From Bacteroidota bacterium (GTDB taxonomy: Bacteria > Bacteroidota > Bacteroidia > Chitinophagales > Chitinophagaceae), in assembly GCA_018266555.1 (NCBI GenBank), contig JAFEAF010000029.1, positions 1 to 41,954 of the forward strand: 41,954 bases of DNA. The letters are read 5' to 3'. A program made the position numbers and the translations under genes. Below, one piece after another: positions 36,153 to 41,822 of the stretch; position 1 is the stretch's first letter, and every line of letters starts with the position of its first letter. The notes below the pieces were generated by a model. The model was not told where the DNA came from. It did no database searches and saw only the letters and a list, made by a program, of their open reading frames with translations.

Positions 36153-36833
36153 TTATTCAGCTACGCACAAGACAGACAAATATTGATGAACGTAGCTTTC
36201 TTTTTGTTTGCGGCGATACTGAAGGATGAACCGGGGGTGGGGTAAAGGAATGATGGTTTTAAAAAAATGATATTCATTGTTCAGGGCAGTAAAGAAATCA
36301 AAATTTCCGGCTCCGCCTATGCAAATACAGTAGTCTGTTTTGAAACCAAAAGAAAGTTGTTTTTGAATACTGGAAACTATAAAAGGTTTTGCTGCCACCA
36401 GCAATTTTTTGTCATCATAATAATTCAGATTTACTCCATCTTTGACATATCCCAGCGGACTAATAGCTGTAATAAAATAATCCCTATAAAACTTTTTGAC
36501 ACCGCCATATTTTTCTAATACTTCATAAATAAATTCTGCTGATAGTTCAGAATGTTCTTTGAACGGATGATCTATGCCGCACAATTCTTTTAATTGTTTA
36601 GGAGCAGTGAAATTAATTCCCGTTACCCCGGCGCCAAAACGACCCGGATTGATACCAAAGATTATGCGTCGGGGATGGTTGTCGCTATAATATTTTTTAA
36701 AAAATATTTCTATCACTTCTATCACGGATTTATTCTGTTGTGGAAATAAAACGGCGACTCCTTTGGGTAAAAGTTTGGGAGGTTCAAGCGTTTTATAAAA
36801 TTCAATGAGTTGTTCAGCGAGGATAGAAGCCAT
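36153..36833 (-). CDS. SMUG2-type uracil-DNA glycosylase family protein
   Basis: This 226-residue protein carries INPGRFGAGVTGINFTAP (61-78) and the late IPLPHPRFILQYRRK, matching the SMUG2/DUF4918 branch of the uracil-DNA glycosylase superfamily. The GxNPGRFG segment is the catalytic loop and the histidine in PLPHPR the base-reading loop. It excises damaged bases such as uracil or hypoxanthine. It lies 17 bases downstream of the Smr-domain gene. Confidence 0.87.
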   Translation of the reverse strand: MASILAEQLIEFYKTLEPPKLLPKGVAVLFPQQNKSVIEVIEIFFKKYYSDNHPRRIIFGINPGRFGAGVTGINFTAPKQLKELCGIDHPFKEHSELSAEFIYEVLEKYGGVKKFYRDYFITAISPLGYVKDGVNLNYYDDKKLLVAAKPFIVSSIQKQLSFGFKTDYCICIGGAGNFDFFTALNNEYHFFKTIIPLPHPRFILQYRRKQKESYVHQYLSVLCVAE

Positions 36834-36850
36834 AAAAAAGACAAACCAGG

Positions 36851-37105
36851 TTAAAATTTAAAATATACAAACAGCCTTCCGAAATTTTTGCTGTCATTTT
36901 CGATGCGGTGATAGAGTGGTTTGATGTGTGGTTGTTGCAAAAAACGTTCAACTTTTTTCCTGAGTTGCCCGCTTCCTTTGCCGGGAATGATTTCAATCTC
37001 TTTTATTCTTTTATCAATCGCTTCTTCAAAAGCATCATGTAGCGCCCGGTCTATGGCGTTACTGTTGTTATAAATATTGTGCAGGTCCACTTTGATTCGA
37101 CCCAT
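36851..37105 (-). CDS. Stand-alone Smr-domain protein
   Basis: The 84-residue protein is one Smr domain: VDLHNIY near the start (DLH) and the IPGKGSGQLRKKVERFL loop (GKGxG). Smr domains nick DNA or cleave RNA, or sense stalled or collided ribosomes. The protein lacks the MutS2 body. It overlaps nothing and sits directly upstream of the SMUG2-type gene, which fits a small nucleic-acid maintenance operon. Confidence 0.85.
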   Translation of the reverse strand: MGRIKVDLHNIYNNSNAIDRALHDAFEEAIDKRIKEIEIIPGKGSGQLRKKVERFLQQPHIKPLYHRIENDSKNFGRLFVYFKF

Positions 37106-37300
37106 GGTATATATTTTTTGGGGGTGTAAGTTACAGAATGAAATTTCCGATCATAATTGTATCTCAAAAAATACAATACGTTCACAACCTTAGGGAAGGT
37201 ATTGAATATTAAAAACCTTGAGAAGGAGAAAAGATAATAAAGGAACATTTATTCATTCGCAGAGATAGAACAGGGAAGGCCGTTCATTTTACCTATCCGG

Positions 37301-37939
37301 TTATTTAAAATTCCCTTTGAATTCTTTTTTAAATCTAAGAAAATCGGGGATGGAAACATTTGCGACATACGGATTATCGGGGTGATGCAAAATATATTCC
37401 TGGTGATAGTCCTCGGCAGGGTAAAATTTTGAAAGCGCTTTTTCTTCCGTTACAATCGCACCATGATATTTTGTTTCATTCAATTTTTTGATCTCAGCAT
37501 CAATGATATTTTTTTCTTTGCTATTACTGTAAAATGCAATGGAACGATATTGCGTGCCTATGTCATTTCCCTGGCGATTCAGGGTTGTAGGATCGTGGCT
37601 GGCAAGAAAAGCCTGCACTAAAGTTGGAAATGATATTTTAGAAGAATCATAAAATACCTGCACAGTTTCTGCATGGCCTGTTTCTCCTGTACTTACCTTT
37701 TCATAGTTCGGATGTTTGTCAGTGCCACCACAATAACCGGAAACCGCATCCCGCACACCTACGAGACTTTGAAATACAATTTCCGTATGCCAGAAACAGC
37801 CTTCTGAAAAATATGCTACCGATTCATGACCTGCCGGCTTCTTTGTAATACCTTCAGGAATTTTTAAATCTTTATTTTGTGATATAGCACAGCCTGAAAA
37901 AAATATGAAAGCAATGACGGCTGAAAAAATAGGTTTCAT
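37301..37939 (-). CDS. msrA: Peptide methionine-S-sulfoxide reductase, lipoprotein form
   Basis: The catalytic motif SEGCFWHTEIVFQ has Cys48. FQSLVGVRDAVSGYCGG and HPNYEKVSTGETGHAETVQV are classical MsrA segments. The N-terminus (FIFFSGC17) is a lipoprotein signal, so it repairs oxidised envelope proteins. It follows msrB by 11 bases on the same strand, forming an envelope MsrB-MsrA pair. Confidence 0.93.
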   Translation of the reverse strand: MKPIFSAVIAFIFFSGCAISQNKDLKIPEGITKKPAGHESVAYFSEGCFWHTEIVFQSLVGVRDAVSGYCGGTDKHPNYEKVSTGETGHAETVQVFYDSSKISFPTLVQAFLASHDPTTLNRQGNDIGTQYRSIAFYSNSKEKNIIDAEIKKLNETKYHGAIVTEEKALSKFYPAEDYHQEYILHHPDNPYVANVSIPDFLRFKKEFKGNFK

Positions 37940-37950
37940 GATTGAATGTA

Positions 37951-38490
37951 TTATTGTTTTGAACTAACGGGCGGCTTACCGCCTTCAGGAACAAAAATGA
38001 GAGCTTCAGAATTCATACAATATCTTTTGCCCGTTGGAGCCGGGCCATCATCAAAAACATGACCAAGATGTGAACCGCTTTTACTATCCACCACTTCCCA
38101 TCGCTCCATACCATAGCTCATATCCTTAACTAATCGAACAGCATCCGGATTGATCGGTGCAAAAAAACTGGGCCACCCTGTTCCTGAATTGAATTTGGTA
38201 TCCGAGCTAAACAACGGTTGCAAAGAAGCGGCGGAATAATAGATCCCTTTTTCATAAAAGTGATCATATTTACCGGTGCCTGCCGGTTCTGTTCCTTCCT
38301 GGCGCAAAATATAGTATTGGTCCGTTGTTAACCGCTGCTTCCATTCTGCTTCAGTAAAGTGCATAGGATATACCGTTTTGCTGGTAGCAATAGGAGGATC
38401 AGGATATTTATTTTTGGTTTTCTGGCTCATGCTGCAACTGGCACTTAACAAGCCAAAGACTGTAAAAACAAAAAAGCTAATGTATCGCAT
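37951..38490 (-). CDS. msrB: Peptide methionine-R-sulfoxide reductase, lipoprotein form lacking the zinc site
   Basis: The 179-residue protein has a lipoprotein signal (LSASC19) and the MsrB core [22 protein letters not shown] and RYCMNSEAL with catalytic Cys158. The two CxxC pairs that normally bind zinc are absent: the first position reads [11 protein letters not shown] and the second [10 protein letters not shown]. Both pairs are missing together, which is the known zinc-free MsrB form. It is co-transcribed with msrA and is probably the leading gene. Confidence 0.92.
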   Translation of the reverse strand: MRYISFFVFTVFGLLSASCSMSQKTKNKYPDPPIATSKTVYPMHFTEAEWKQRLTTDQYYILRQEGTEPAGTGKYDHFYEKGIYYSAASLQPLFSSDTKFNSGTGWPSFFAPINPDAVRLVKDMSYGMERWEVVDSKSGSHLGHVFDDGPAPTGKRYCMNSEALIFVPEGGKPPVSSKQ

Positions 38491-38509
38491 ATAAAGAGAT
38501 TTTAAATAC

Positions 38510-38541
38510 TAACGGAATTGCGAATTAAAAGGATTCCGTTA
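38510..38541. promoter_or_regulatory. 9-bp inverted repeat in the msrB upstream region
   Basis: TAACGGAAT (38510-38518) and ATTCCGTTA (38533-38541) are perfectly complementary around 14 bases, 20-51 bases upstream of the msrB start. A symmetric protein-binding site, perhaps oxidant-responsive, is possible, as is an RNA hairpin at the start of the transcript. Confidence 0.4.
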
Positions 38542-38667
38542 CGAAGGTAATATTACGGACAGCTTTGTTTTGTCAGGGCAGTGACACTACATCTAAACAA
38601 AGTTATTTTAACATTTTTGCTCATTTCAGAAAGAAAATAATCAAAGTCTAATATTTTAAAAACAGTG

Positions 38668-38698
38668 TTTTATCAAAAGCTGAATATCCCTATTTTTG
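38668..38698 (+). promoter_or_regulatory. Probable promoter of the tRNA-Asn locus
   Basis: TTTT (38668-38671), a 19-base spacer, and TATTTTTG (38691-38698, perfect TAnnTTTG) place transcription start near 38705. That is just before the first decayed tRNA-Asn copy and about 110 bases before the intact tRNA. I see no closer promoter for the intact tRNA, so the decayed copy seems to occupy the original first position. Confidence 0.5.
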
Positions 38699-38720
38699 CA
38701 GCCCTATTCCTGCTTAGCTC

Positions 38721-38738
38721 TCCCGATAACTATCGGGA
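38721..38738. repeat. TCCCG palindrome in the D arm of tRNA copy 1
   Basis: TCCCGATA-AC-TATCGGGA, two perfect 8-base arms, occupies the place of AGT in the D loop of the intact tRNA-Asn. Confidence 0.8.
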
Positions 38739-38747
38739 TGGTTAGAG

Positions 38748-38784
38748 TCCCGCATCCCGTATAGACGGGACAAATTATGCGGGA
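38748..38784. repeat. Nested TCCCG palindrome in the anticodon arm of tRNA copy 1
   Basis: Outer arms TCCCGCAT (38748-38755) and ATGCGGGA (38777-38784) enclose a second palindrome, TCCCGTATAGACGGGA (38755-38770). The 37 bases stand where the intact tRNA has the ten bases CATCTGACTG. One palindrome appears to have entered another of the same class. Confidence 0.8.
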
Positions 38785-38816
38785 TTAATCAGAGTGGCGG
38801 AAGGATAAAAAGAAAT

Positions 38817-38890
38817 TCCTGCTTAGCTCAGTTGGTTAGAGCATCTGACTGTTAATCAGAGGGTCGCTGGTTCAAGTCCAGCAGCAGGAG
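38817..38890 (+). tRNA. tRNA-Asn (anticodon GTT)
   Basis: A complete 74-base cloverleaf. The acceptor TCCTGCT pairs with AGCAGGA, followed by discriminator G. The D arm is GCTC/GAGC, the anticodon stem TCTGA/TCAGA with loop CTGTTAA (anticodon 38851-38853), and the T arm GCTGG-TTCAAGT-CCAGC. CCA is not encoded. A terminator follows 6 bases later. Decayed copies of the same gene lie on both sides. Confidence 0.97.
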
Positions 38891-38922
38891 CTGAACAAGC
38901 CGACATCACTCGGCTTTTTTAT
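38877..38922 (+). repeat. 46-bp exact direct repeat, left copy (tRNA 3' end plus terminator)
   Basis: Bases 38877-38922 are identical to 39254-39299. The repeat runs from TCCAGC of the T arm, through the acceptor end and terminator, to the AT after the T-run. The offset is 377 bases and encloses the GIY-YIG gene. Confidence 0.92.
38897..38920 (+). terminator. Terminator of tRNA-Asn
   Basis: AAGCCGA-CATCAC-TCGGCTT with T6 at 38915-38920. The next base is the A of the GIY-YIG gene's ATG. The same hairpin is repeated exactly at 39274-39297. Confidence 0.9.
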
Positions 38923-39226
38923 GTACTTCATATACATAATCTACTCTTCCGCATTTGATAAATATTATGTGGGTTATTCTAATGATCCGCAAAGAAGATT
39001 AGTAGAACATAATAACAGTCCTCATAATACCTATACGAGCAAATACAGGCCTTGGATTTTAAAAGCATATTTCATGTGTTCTGAATCAGAAGGTGAAGCA
39101 ATGCGAATTGAACGGTTCATCAAAGAACAGAAAAGTAGAAAGTTGTTGGAGAAATTATGCGATCCTTCATTTATTCCTACAGGAATATTAGCTCAGTTGG
39201 TTAGAGTCCCGGACGTCCGGGATTAA
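38921..39226 (+). CDS. GIY-YIG nuclease family protein whose C-terminus is encoded by tRNA-derived DNA
   Basis: This 101-residue protein has the short GIY-YIG domain of the UPF0213/YhbQ kind: FIYIIYSS and YYVGYSNDPQRRLVEHN near the start, and a late Glu in EAMRIERFIKEQKS. The ATG begins on the base after the tRNA-Asn terminator T-run, so no leader of its own is visible and expression may need terminator read-through. Residues 90-101 (LAQLVRVPDVRD) are encoded by the D arm of decayed tRNA copy 3 and its palindrome, and the stop is supplied by the TTAATC after the palindrome. GIY-YIG enzymes cut DNA; this small family includes structure-specific nucleases. Confidence 0.9.
   Translation: MYFIYIIYSSAFDKYYVGYSNDPQRRLVEHNNSPHNTYTSKYRPWILKAYFMCSESEGEAMRIERFIKEQKSRKLLEKLCDPSFIPTGILAQLVRVPDVRD
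39207..39222. repeat. TCCCG palindrome in the anticodon arm of tRNA copy 3
   Basis: TCCCGGACGTCCGGGA is a perfect 16-base palindrome with no spacer. It sits at the same two junctions (GTTAGAG left, TTAATCAG right) as the nested palindrome in copy 1. It also encodes VPDVRD of the nuclease. Confidence 0.85.
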
Positions 39227-39237
39227 TCAGAGGGTCG

Positions 39238-39253
39238 TCCCGTAGATACGGGA
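39238..39253. repeat. TCCCG palindrome in the T arm of tRNA copy 3
   Basis: TCCCGTA-GA-TACGGGA replaces CTGGTTCAAG of the T arm between GGGTCG and TCCAGC. Confidence 0.85.
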
Positions 39254-39299
39254 TCCAGCAGCAGGAGCTGAACAAGCCGACATCACTCGGCTTTTTTAT
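39254..39299 (+). repeat. 46-bp exact direct repeat, right copy
   Basis: Identical to 38877-38922. Its last bases contain the stop codon of the convergent Rieske gene (39296-39298), so that gene ends inside the duplication. Confidence 0.92.
39274..39297. terminator. Duplicated tRNA terminator, shared with the Rieske gene 3' end
   Basis: AAGCCGA-CATCAC-TCGGCTT with a T6 run on the plus strand. It ends the nuclease/tRNA-remnant transcript; on the minus strand the hairpin directly follows the Rieske stop. Confidence 0.8.
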
Positions 39300-39658
39300 T
39301 TCAAGCACCCAAACAATCCCCCCTCTTTTTCAAAACCCACATAAACGCCGTCATCTCTTAGCTCAACCGGCCAATGTTTAAGAAAGTAACCTTCGCCACT
39401 TATATTATGCCCGGATTGTAAACTGTATTTATAACGATGAATAGGGCAGACAACATTACCGAGAGCATCTACATATCCATCAGCTAAGATGCCGCCGGCA
39501 TGAGGACATTTGAACGCAAAAGCAAATACAGTATCATTAAAATGTGTAAGGGATATTTTTTTACCATTTACTTCTACAATCGCCATATTATTTTCCTGCC
39601 AATCAATTTCTTTAATATGATCAAAAATTTTATGCCAGGTATAATTTTTTTCAGCCAT
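39296..39658 (-). CDS. Rieske-type [2Fe-2S] ferredoxin-like protein
   Basis: I start at ATG 39658 (MAEKNYTWHK), 32 bases after hflX; an ATG at 39694 would overlap the hflX end by 4 bases. The 120-residue protein has both Rieske boxes: CPHAGG (Cys51, His53) and CPIHRYKY (Cys71, His74), so a 2Fe-2S cluster is expected. There is no signal or membrane helix, which fits a soluble electron carrier of the NirD/BphF type. It is probably co-transcribed after hflX. The stop codon lies in the duplicated tRNA terminator. Confidence 0.85.
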   Translation of the reverse strand: MAEKNYTWHKIFDHIKEIDWQENNMAIVEVNGKKISLTHFNDTVFAFAFKCPHAGGILADGYVDALGNVVCPIHRYKYSLQSGHNISGEGYFLKHWPVELRDDGVYVGFEKEGGLFGCLK

Positions 39659-39690
39659 GAAAAGTTTTCTGATGATTATACATAAATGAA

Positions 39691-40881
39691 TCAACGAAAA
39701 AAATCAGATTTATATGGATAGCGGATTTGGTACAGGTCTTTTACTTTGTGTAACAATGAATGCCGTAATTCTTTGATATTCCTTTTTTCAATAGCGGCAA
39801 TAAAAACAGAATTCCCATTTGTTTCCCGTTTCCATTTTTCTTCCAGGTCTTTCAGAATTTCTCTTTTAGTGCTTTCTTCCAGCCATTCGTCAAAGACATT
39901 TTTTTCATACAGGTCCATTTTGTTGAAAATGGTAATCACCGGTTTTTCTTCAGCCCCAATTTCACGGAGAGTTTGATTCACTACTCCCATTTGCTCTTCA
40001 TAATTCGGATGAGAAATATCCACTACATGCAATAATATATCCGCTTCACGAACTTCATCCAATGTGCTTTTAAAACTTTCCACCAGGTGATGCGGTAGTT
40101 TACGAATGAAACCAACAGTGTCGCTTAGCAGAAACGGTGTGGTTTCAAAAACAACTTTTCTCGTCGTAGTATCCAGCGTGGCGAATAATTTATTTTCTGC
40201 AAATACATCACTCTTGCTCAGCAGGTTCATGATAGTGGATTTGCCGACATTGGTATATCCAACCAAAGCCACACGAATAAACTCGCCCCTCTCTTTTCTT
40301 TGAGTGAGCGATTGTTTATCTATTTCTGAAAGTTTTTTGCGGAGCAAAGAAATTTTATCCCGGACAATACGACGGTCTGTTTCTATTTCTGTTTCACCGG
40401 GGCCACGGGTTCCGATACCTCCGCCCAATCGTTCCAGATGTTTCCACATTCCCCGCAGTCTTGGAAGCAGGTACTGATATTGGGCAAGCTCTACCTGAGT
40501 TTTTGCCTGTGCTGTTTTTGCCCGGCGGGCAAAAATATCAAGGATCAAATCAGACCGGTCAATTGTTTTTACGTCCAGCGCCTTTTCAATATTGGTTATC
40601 TGTGAGCCACTAAGTTCATCGTCAAATATGGCAATACGGATATTTTTTCCTTTCAGGTACTCCCGAATCTCTTCTAACTTCCCTTTTCCGATAAATGTTT
40701 TACTGTCGGGATGTGGTAGCTTTTGTATAAAGCGTTTTACTGCAACAGCGCCGGCAGTTTCCGCCAGAAAAGCCAACTCATCTAAATATTCCTGCACCTG
40801 TTGTTCTGTTTGAATTTTATGTACCAGCCCCACCAGTACTGCCCTTTCTTGTTCCTGAAAAATATTTTTCTTATTCAACAT
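39691..40881 (-). CDS. hflX: GTPase HflX
   Basis: The start at ATG 40881 (MLNKKNIFQEQERAVLVG) is chosen over an upstream ATG at 40968 that would run through the promoter and palindrome. The 396-residue protein has the HflX N-terminal domain (KTFIGKGKLEEI, TIDRSDLILDIFARRAKTAQAKTQVELAQ, LGGGIGTRGPGETEIETDRR) and the G domain (GYTNVGKST, DTVGF, NKMDL). HflX binds the 50S subunit and rescues stalled ribosomes. Both parts are complete. Confidence 0.95.
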   Translation of the reverse strand: MLNKKNIFQEQERAVLVGLVHKIQTEQQVQEYLDELAFLAETAGAVAVKRFIQKLPHPDSKTFIGKGKLEEIREYLKGKNIRIAIFDDELSGSQITNIEKALDVKTIDRSDLILDIFARRAKTAQAKTQVELAQYQYLLPRLRGMWKHLERLGGGIGTRGPGETEIETDRRIVRDKISLLRKKLSEIDKQSLTQRKERGEFIRVALVGYTNVGKSTIMNLLSKSDVFAENKLFATLDTTTRKVVFETTPFLLSDTVGFIRKLPHHLVESFKSTLDEVREADILLHVVDISHPNYEEQMGVVNQTLREIGAEEKPVITIFNKMDLYEKNVFDEWLEESTKREILKDLEEKWKRETNGNSVFIAAIEKRNIKELRHSLLHKVKDLYQIRYPYKSDFFR

Positions 40882-40892
40882 AAGTAATAAAA

Positions 40893-40911
40893 ATTCCACC
40901 CTGGGTGGAAT
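40893..40911. promoter_or_regulatory. Perfect palindrome at the predicted hflX transcription start
   Basis: ATTCCACC-CTG-GGTGGAAT, 8-base arms, lies 12-30 bases upstream of the hflX ATG and just after the -7 element. The position suits an operator or a 5' RNA hairpin. Confidence 0.55.
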
Positions 40912-40913
40912 AG

Positions 40914-40921
40914 CAAAAATA
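40914..40921 (-). promoter_or_regulatory. -7 element of hflX
   Basis: Read on the minus strand this is TATTTTTG, a perfect TAnnTTTG match, 33 bases before the ATG. No good -33 match was found. Confidence 0.45.
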
Positions 40922-40961
40922 AAAAATACTCTTTGCGGGTTAATTTTTTGATAAATAATAA

Positions 40962-40984
40962 GCGGCACATAGAAATCATGCCGC
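40962..40984 (-). terminator. Terminator after the outer-membrane barrel gene
   Basis: GCGGCA and TGCCGC pair around 11 bases, 26 bases past the minus-strand stop at 41010. A weak T-rich run (TTATTATTT) follows. Confidence 0.55.
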
Positions 40985-41009
40985 CTTTTTAAATTCAGGA
41001 AAATATTTT

Positions 41010-41738
41010 TTAAAGGCCGCTCAATGTTAATCCGAAAGAATAAGGGTTTACATTAGGCCCCCTGTTTTCTTTGAATAAAGAACTCACCTGGTAGTTATAG
41101 AATAAAGTAAAATGCCCCCAACCGGCACGGGCAGTCACGACAATCCTATTTCCATTAAAAAACTTTTTACTTGCTTCCTTCTGTACATACTGGTAAATGA
41201 TATTTCCCGTGCTGTTTACGAAATCTTTATTCCGGGTATGAGCATTCAATAAAGCACCGATCTTTACTCCAAGTGCCAGTTTGAAACTTTTTGCATTGTT
41301 GGCAGGATCAAAAGCATAACGCAATTCAATAGGAGCTTCGATCCAGGCCATACCGAGTTTTGTCTTTTTAAAATGTGTTGTGTCAGATTGATCAGTAAAT
41401 GCAATGGAGGAAGTATTATCTTTTATACCCACATAAGTTTTATTGAAGTACATCATGTCCGAGCCAATTCCAGGCCCAATGGCAATACTAAAGTGCGGAT
41501 TGGTTTTAAAGGGAAAATCAAACAAAAAATAAAAGTTGATACTTTTAGATAAACCTTTGGTATGAATCGTGTCAGGAATGCCATTCCAGCCATAGCTGCC
41601 TAACTGTATCATAAAATGATCGTTGGCCCGGCCACTAAGATCAATGGTGTTTTTTTTCTTTTCAGACGATGGATTGTTTTGTGCTAATGCAGAAATTGTA
41701 ATCAATATCAATAAAGCAGGCAGTACTATTTTCTTCAT
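41010..41738 (-). CDS. Outer-membrane beta-barrel protein (PorT-like)
   Basis: A signal peptide (MKKIVLPALLILITISALAQ) is followed by a 220-residue region of alternating amphipathic strands (FSIAIGPGIGSDMMYF, AWIEAPIELRYAF, FKLALGVKIGALLNAHT, RIVVTARAGWGHFTLFYNY) ending in a short terminal strand. This is the PorT-family outer-membrane barrel pattern common in Bacteroidota. The exact function is unknown. No type IX secretion genes are adjacent. Confidence 0.75.
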   Translation of the reverse strand: MKKIVLPALLILITISALAQNNPSSEKKKNTIDLSGRANDHFMIQLGSYGWNGIPDTIHTKGLSKSINFYFLFDFPFKTNPHFSIAIGPGIGSDMMYFNKTYVGIKDNTSSIAFTDQSDTTHFKKTKLGMAWIEAPIELRYAFDPANNAKSFKLALGVKIGALLNAHTRNKDFVNSTGNIIYQYVQKEASKKFFNGNRIVVTARAGWGHFTLFYNYQVSSLFKENRGPNVNPYSFGLTLSGL

Positions 41739-41756
41739 ATTATATTATGTAATGGG

Positions 41757-41764
41757 CAAAAGTA
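41757..41764 (-). promoter_or_regulatory. -7 element of the outer-membrane barrel gene
   Basis: Minus-strand TACTTTTG is a perfect TAnnTTTG match 19 bases before the start codon, implying a leader of about 12 bases. The -33 match is weak. Confidence 0.45.
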
Positions 41765-41822
41765 TTTTCATCCCGGTTAAGAAAAGGTTAAAGAACCAAT
41801 TCTTTTAAATTGCTCTAAATGC

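Larger units (their letters stand above)
38706..38794 (+). pseudogene. Decayed tRNA-Asn copy 1, interrupted by TCCCG palindromes
   Basis: Bases 38706-38720 match the intact tRNA and its 5' flank exactly (ATTCCTGCTTAGCTC). A palindrome then replaces AGT of the D loop, TGGTTAGAG follows, a nested palindrome replaces CATCTGACTG of the anticodon arm, and TTAATCAGAG follows. After that the match ends, so the T arm and acceptor 3' strand are gone. It cannot be a working tRNA, yet it follows the best promoter of the locus. Confidence 0.85.
39188..39267 (+). pseudogene. Decayed tRNA-Asn copy 3, two arms replaced by palindromes
   Basis: TTAGCTCAGTTGGTTAGAG (39188-39206) matches the intact D arm. The ten bases CATCTGACTG are replaced by a 16-base palindrome, TTAATCAGAGGGTCG (39223-39237) matches, the ten bases CTGGTTCAAG are replaced by another 16-base palindrome, and 39254-39267 matches to the discriminator. 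In both cases the 5' half of a tRNA stem-loop is exchanged for a self-complementary hairpin. The acceptor 5' strand is also altered (ATTCCT-AC-AGGAAT at 39173-39186). Confidence 0.88.

Noticed and set aside
36814-36996. Minus-strand frame across the SMUG2-type/Smr junction
   Set aside because: It is a shadow of the Smr-domain gene in another frame; the Smr motifs DLH and GKGSG are in the chosen frame.
38706-39299. CRISPR-like array suggested by repeated segments
   Set aside because: The repeats are tRNA gene parts and a terminator at irregular spacing, with no uniform spacers and no cas genes.
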